Source of the DNA: an uncultured Oscillospiraceae bacterium
GTDB lineage: Bacteria; Bacillota; Clostridia; Oscillospirales; Oscillospiraceae
DNA length: 38,550 nucleotides
Direction: 5' to 3'
Assembly: GCA_934590505.1 (NCBI GenBank)
Contig: CAKTPC010000006.1
Coordinates: forward strand, 1 to 38,550
A program made the translations under genes and the position numbers. Below the pieces are notes generated by a model that was not told the DNA's origin, made no database searches, and saw nothing but the letters and a program-made list of their open reading frames with translations. Below, one piece after another: positions 36,579-38,550 of this stretch (the stretch's first letter is position 1; each line of letters opens with the position of its first letter).

Positions 36579-37151
36579 GTGTCCGCTATTCAAGAACTGG
36601 AATCGTATATCAAGGAGTACCCATATAAAATCAAAGCCGCCCGCGTCGCCAAGGGGCTGACGCAAAAGGAACTTGCTGAAAAGGCCGGCGTCCCGCTCTC
36701 GTTCATTACGAAGCTGAATGTCAACAATCAGGACGCGCTATTAAACTTCGCGGCGGTCTGCCGCGTGCTGGGTATATCAATGGATGAACTGTTTGGCATT
36801 AAAGGCTCCACCGATGTCGCGGAGCTGACGGAGCAGATCCATGAGCTTGAACTCGAAAATGTCCAGCAGGCCGGTGACGTTCGCCGCCTGACGGAGGTAA
36901 ACGTTGAGAAGGACAAACGGCTCTATTCGCACCGGCCGATGCTATATGCGCTTATCGCCATGTGTGTGATTCTGACAATGGCGCTGATTGGCTACATGAT
37001 ATTCGACGCATCGGTCACGACCGCCGGTCTGTTTAAGAGTGCCAGAACGAGCGCTTTTGCAATCTTGTTTATAATCGTCGTCCTGCTCTCGCTGGTTGTC
37101 ATTTCCCTCGCCGTGAAGAGTGATCTCAGCTGGAATCGTAAGAAAAAATAA
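36579..37151 (+). CDS. Membrane-anchored XRE regulator (190 aa)
   Basis: The protein starts at GTG 36579 (GGAGG nine bases before). Residues 14-75 are an XRE helix-turn-helix (IKAARVAKGLTQKELAEKAG, VPLSFITKLNVNNQDALLNF). A coiled coil follows (ELTEQIHELELENVQQAGDV). Two membrane segments close it: about 121-143 (YALIAMCVILTMALIGYMIF) and 158-180 (AFAILFIIVVLLSLVVISLA), then a basic tail. A DNA-binding domain tied to the membrane could sense envelope stress or phage attack. It lies between DUF4041 and the integrase. No peptidase or sensor domain is visible. Confidence 0.85.
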   Translation: MSAIQELESYIKEYPYKIKAARVAKGLTQKELAEKAGVPLSFITKLNVNNQDALLNFAAVCRVLGISMDELFGIKGSTDVAELTEQIHELELENVQQAGDVRRLTEVNVEKDKRLYSHRPMLYALIAMCVILTMALIGYMIFDASVTTAGLFKSARTSAFAILFIIVVLLSLVVISLAVKSDLSWNRKKK

Positions 37152-37182
37152 AAACAGCCCCCAGTCTCCTCCGACCGGGGGC
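37142..37182 (-). terminator. Leftward terminator between integrase and XRE gene
   Basis: GCCCCC.GTC/GAC.GGGGGC (37157-37182, 6-nt loop, one mismatch) is followed on the - strand by TGTTTTTATTTTTT. It has no T tract on the + strand, so it would stop transcripts coming leftward from the integrase side, where no gene is known. Confidence 0.75.
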
Positions 37183-37201
37183 ATAGTTATAGGGTGATGC
37201 T

Positions 37202-38317
37202 ATGAAATGCCGGAAATGTAAAAAGGAGATTCCTGACATCAGCGCGTACTGCCTATATTGCGGTGCAAAGCAGGAGATCGCTCAAACGCGCAGAGGGCGC
37301 GGCAACGGCCAAGGGACGGCATATAAACGCGGGCGCACGTGGACGGCCATGTGGACGTGTGAGACGTTCGTGGACGCCTCCGGGAATCTGCACCAGCGGC
37401 GCAGCACAAAAGGCGGCTTCCCGTCCAAAACAGCGGCGCTGGCCTTTGCCGCGAATCCGGTCGAGGCGCAGGCAAAAGATGCTTACCGCCCCACGCTCAA
37501 TGATTATTACAAGGGGTGGTCTACCAGCGCCTATAACGCACTGTCGAAGTCAAAGCAGTGTGCGTATGATATCGCGTGGAAACGCATGGAGGCGCTGAAG
37601 AATGTCCCCATGCTCGATTTGACAATCAACAATCTGCAAAGCTGCGTCGATTCTCAGGTCGAAACGTTTTACCCTGCGCGGGATATGAAAACGCTTTTCT
37701 CGCAGCTGTATAAACGTGCCGTCGCTGAGGGGCAGGCGCGGACGAATCTCGCCGAGTTTATCGAGCTGCCGCCGTTGGAAGAAACCGAGCAAAAGCCGTT
37801 CACCGAAGATGAGATAAAATCCCTGTGGAAAGCTTACGACGGCGGTGATAAATTTATTGCTTTCCCGCTCCTGATGATTTATAGCGGCATGATGCCCGGA
37901 GAGCTGCTGCGCTGCACCGCCGGTATGATCCACACCGATACGCACGAGATCATCGGCTGCGGCCTAAAGACCAAAAAGCGCAAGGAAACGCCGCTGATCT
38001 ATCCAGACTGGCTCGGCCCGCTCGTGCTGGATATTCTGTCCAACGTCAAAAGTCAAAAAGGCTATATCGTCGGCATGAACGCAGATAATTTCTATACCGA
38101 GTATCACGCCGCACTCGCTCGGGCAAAGGTGCGTGACCTGCCGCCTTATTCATGTCGGCACACCACCGCAACAGCGCTTGCCTTGGCCAAGACTGCGCCA
38201 AGCTTGATTCAGGAGATCATGCGTCACACGAAGTTCTCCACAACTCAGCGGTATATCCATCCCGACATGCAGAGCGCCCACAACGCTATCAACGTCCTCG
38301 ACAAAGGCGCCGAGTGA
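37202..38317 (+). CDS. int: Tyrosine integrase with N-terminal zinc ribbon (371 aa)
   Basis: Residues 3-20 (CRKCKKEIPDISAYCLYC) form a zinc ribbon. An arm-binding domain follows (GTAYKRGRTWTAMWTCETFV). The C-terminal half is a tyrosine recombinase: catalytic Tyr351 in QRYIH, His342 in MRHTKF, Arg319 in YSCRHTTAT and a Lys turn (KTKKRKETP). Two usual residues differ: the first Arg of TGMRPGELL is Met231 (SGMMPGELL) and the His of HxxR is Tyr316. It acts on the att sites beside it. ATG 37202 follows AGGGTG. Confidence 0.92.
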   Translation: MKCRKCKKEIPDISAYCLYCGAKQEIAQTRRGRGNGQGTAYKRGRTWTAMWTCETFVDASGNLHQRRSTKGGFPSKTAALAFAANPVEAQAKDAYRPTLNDYYKGWSTSAYNALSKSKQCAYDIAWKRMEALKNVPMLDLTINNLQSCVDSQVETFYPARDMKTLFSQLYKRAVAEGQARTNLAEFIELPPLEETEQKPFTEDEIKSLWKAYDGGDKFIAFPLLMIYSGMMPGELLRCTAGMIHTDTHEIIGCGLKTKKRKETPLIYPDWLGPLVLDILSNVKSQKGYIVGMNADNFYTEYHAALARAKVRDLPPYSCRHTTATALALAKTAPSLIQEIMRHTKFSTTQRYIHPDMQSAHNAINVLDKGAE

Positions 38318-38344
38318 CGCCGTAATCGCCCGTCAAAATTCCCC

Positions 38345-38439
38345 GCGTAGCTAACAAATTCAGGGGAATTCCGGTTTCAATATGGTCTGTAAAGTGCCGA
38401 AAAGCGTATTCGCGTAGCTAACAAAATAGCCTACAAAAT
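38345..38439 (+). promoter_or_regulatory. Candidate integrase arm-type sites, right side
   Basis: GCGTAGCTAACAAA occurs twice (38345-38358 and 38412-38425), and TAGCCTACAAAAT once (38427-38439). They match the left copies (190-215) in a GTAGCxxACAAA consensus. This 155-bp gap between int and attR has no gene. Confidence 0.75.
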
Positions 38440-38473
38440 CCCGCAAACGCCTGAAAAATCAAGGGGTTTCTCG

Positions 38474-38550
38474 CCCCTGCTAAGGGAGTAGGTGTCTAAA
38501 AAGCACGCGAGGGTTCAAATCCCTCCTTCTGCGCCAAAGATACCGAAAAT
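38474..38550 (+). repeat. attR core (77-bp direct repeat)
   Basis: Identical to 1-77. It carries the tRNA-Ser 3' part, but sequence before it is not a tRNA 5' half, so this copy is the displaced end. The window ends inside the repeat. Confidence 0.95.

Noticed and set aside
38412..38550. Second full tRNA-Ser gene at the right end
   Set aside because: Only the 3' part is present; the sequence before 38474 cannot form the D arm or acceptor strand.

Overview
The window is a complete integrated temperate tailed phage (siphovirus-type) of about 38.4 kb, cut almost exactly at its two attachment sites. A 77-bp perfect direct repeat (1-77 and 38474-38550) holds the 3' part of a class II tRNA-Ser(GCU) gene. 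The prophage sits downstream of that tRNA, whose 5' half lies just left of the window. Base composition (GC-rich, with GGAGG-type ribosome sites), an SPP1/PBSX-like head module, a PcfK/PcfJ pair, a DUF3102 protein and a set of small genes typical of gut Clostridia phages suggest a Clostridia host, probably Oscillospiraceae-like. The host assignment is inference.

Layout. The right end (34.4-38.3 kb, + strand) is the lysogeny side: a short XRE repressor, a DUF4041/T5orf172 protein with its own promoter, a membrane-anchored XRE protein and a zinc-ribbon tyrosine integrase next to attR. Everything else reads leftward (- strand) from a promoter at 34285-34313, which is divergent from the repressor promoter and shares operators with it. 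Early genes (34.2-23.1 kb) are many small proteins, a VRR-NUC nuclease, PcfK/PcfJ, a DUF3102 protein, a duplicated small gene, and an HUH-type Rep protein with hairpins upstream that could be an origin. An ArpU/RinA-like regulator and a terminator close this block.

The late block (22.9-3.5 kb) runs: ParB-DNA methyltransferase, TerS, TerL, portal, MuF head protein with a toxin-like C-terminus and a small candidate immunity gene, gp10-like protein, scaffold, P22-type coat, connectors, tail tube, a tail chaperone pair with a -1 slippery site, tape measure, baseplate/tip protein with a glycine-rich end, fibres, endolysin, holin and a small HTH protein. After two hairpins, a last cluster (3.4-0.2 kb) holds seven proteins of unknown function that look like a conserved gut-phage set, including a papain-like candidate, a Gly/Cys-rich membrane protein and a jelly-roll-like protein.

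Most notable signals: (1) about 46 copies of 5'-GAGCGGG-3' on the - strand and none found on the + strand, which looks like a host Chi (AddAB) motif; (2) a ~300-nt + strand transcription unit with strong promoter and terminator in a 540-bp gap without protein genes, bracketed by a 13-bp inverted repeat; (3) the MuF toxin/immunity candidate; (4) an HUH Rep in a tailed prophage with adjacent hairpins; (5) two copies of a mini-ORF that runs into a hairpin. All work was by eye; no searches were run.
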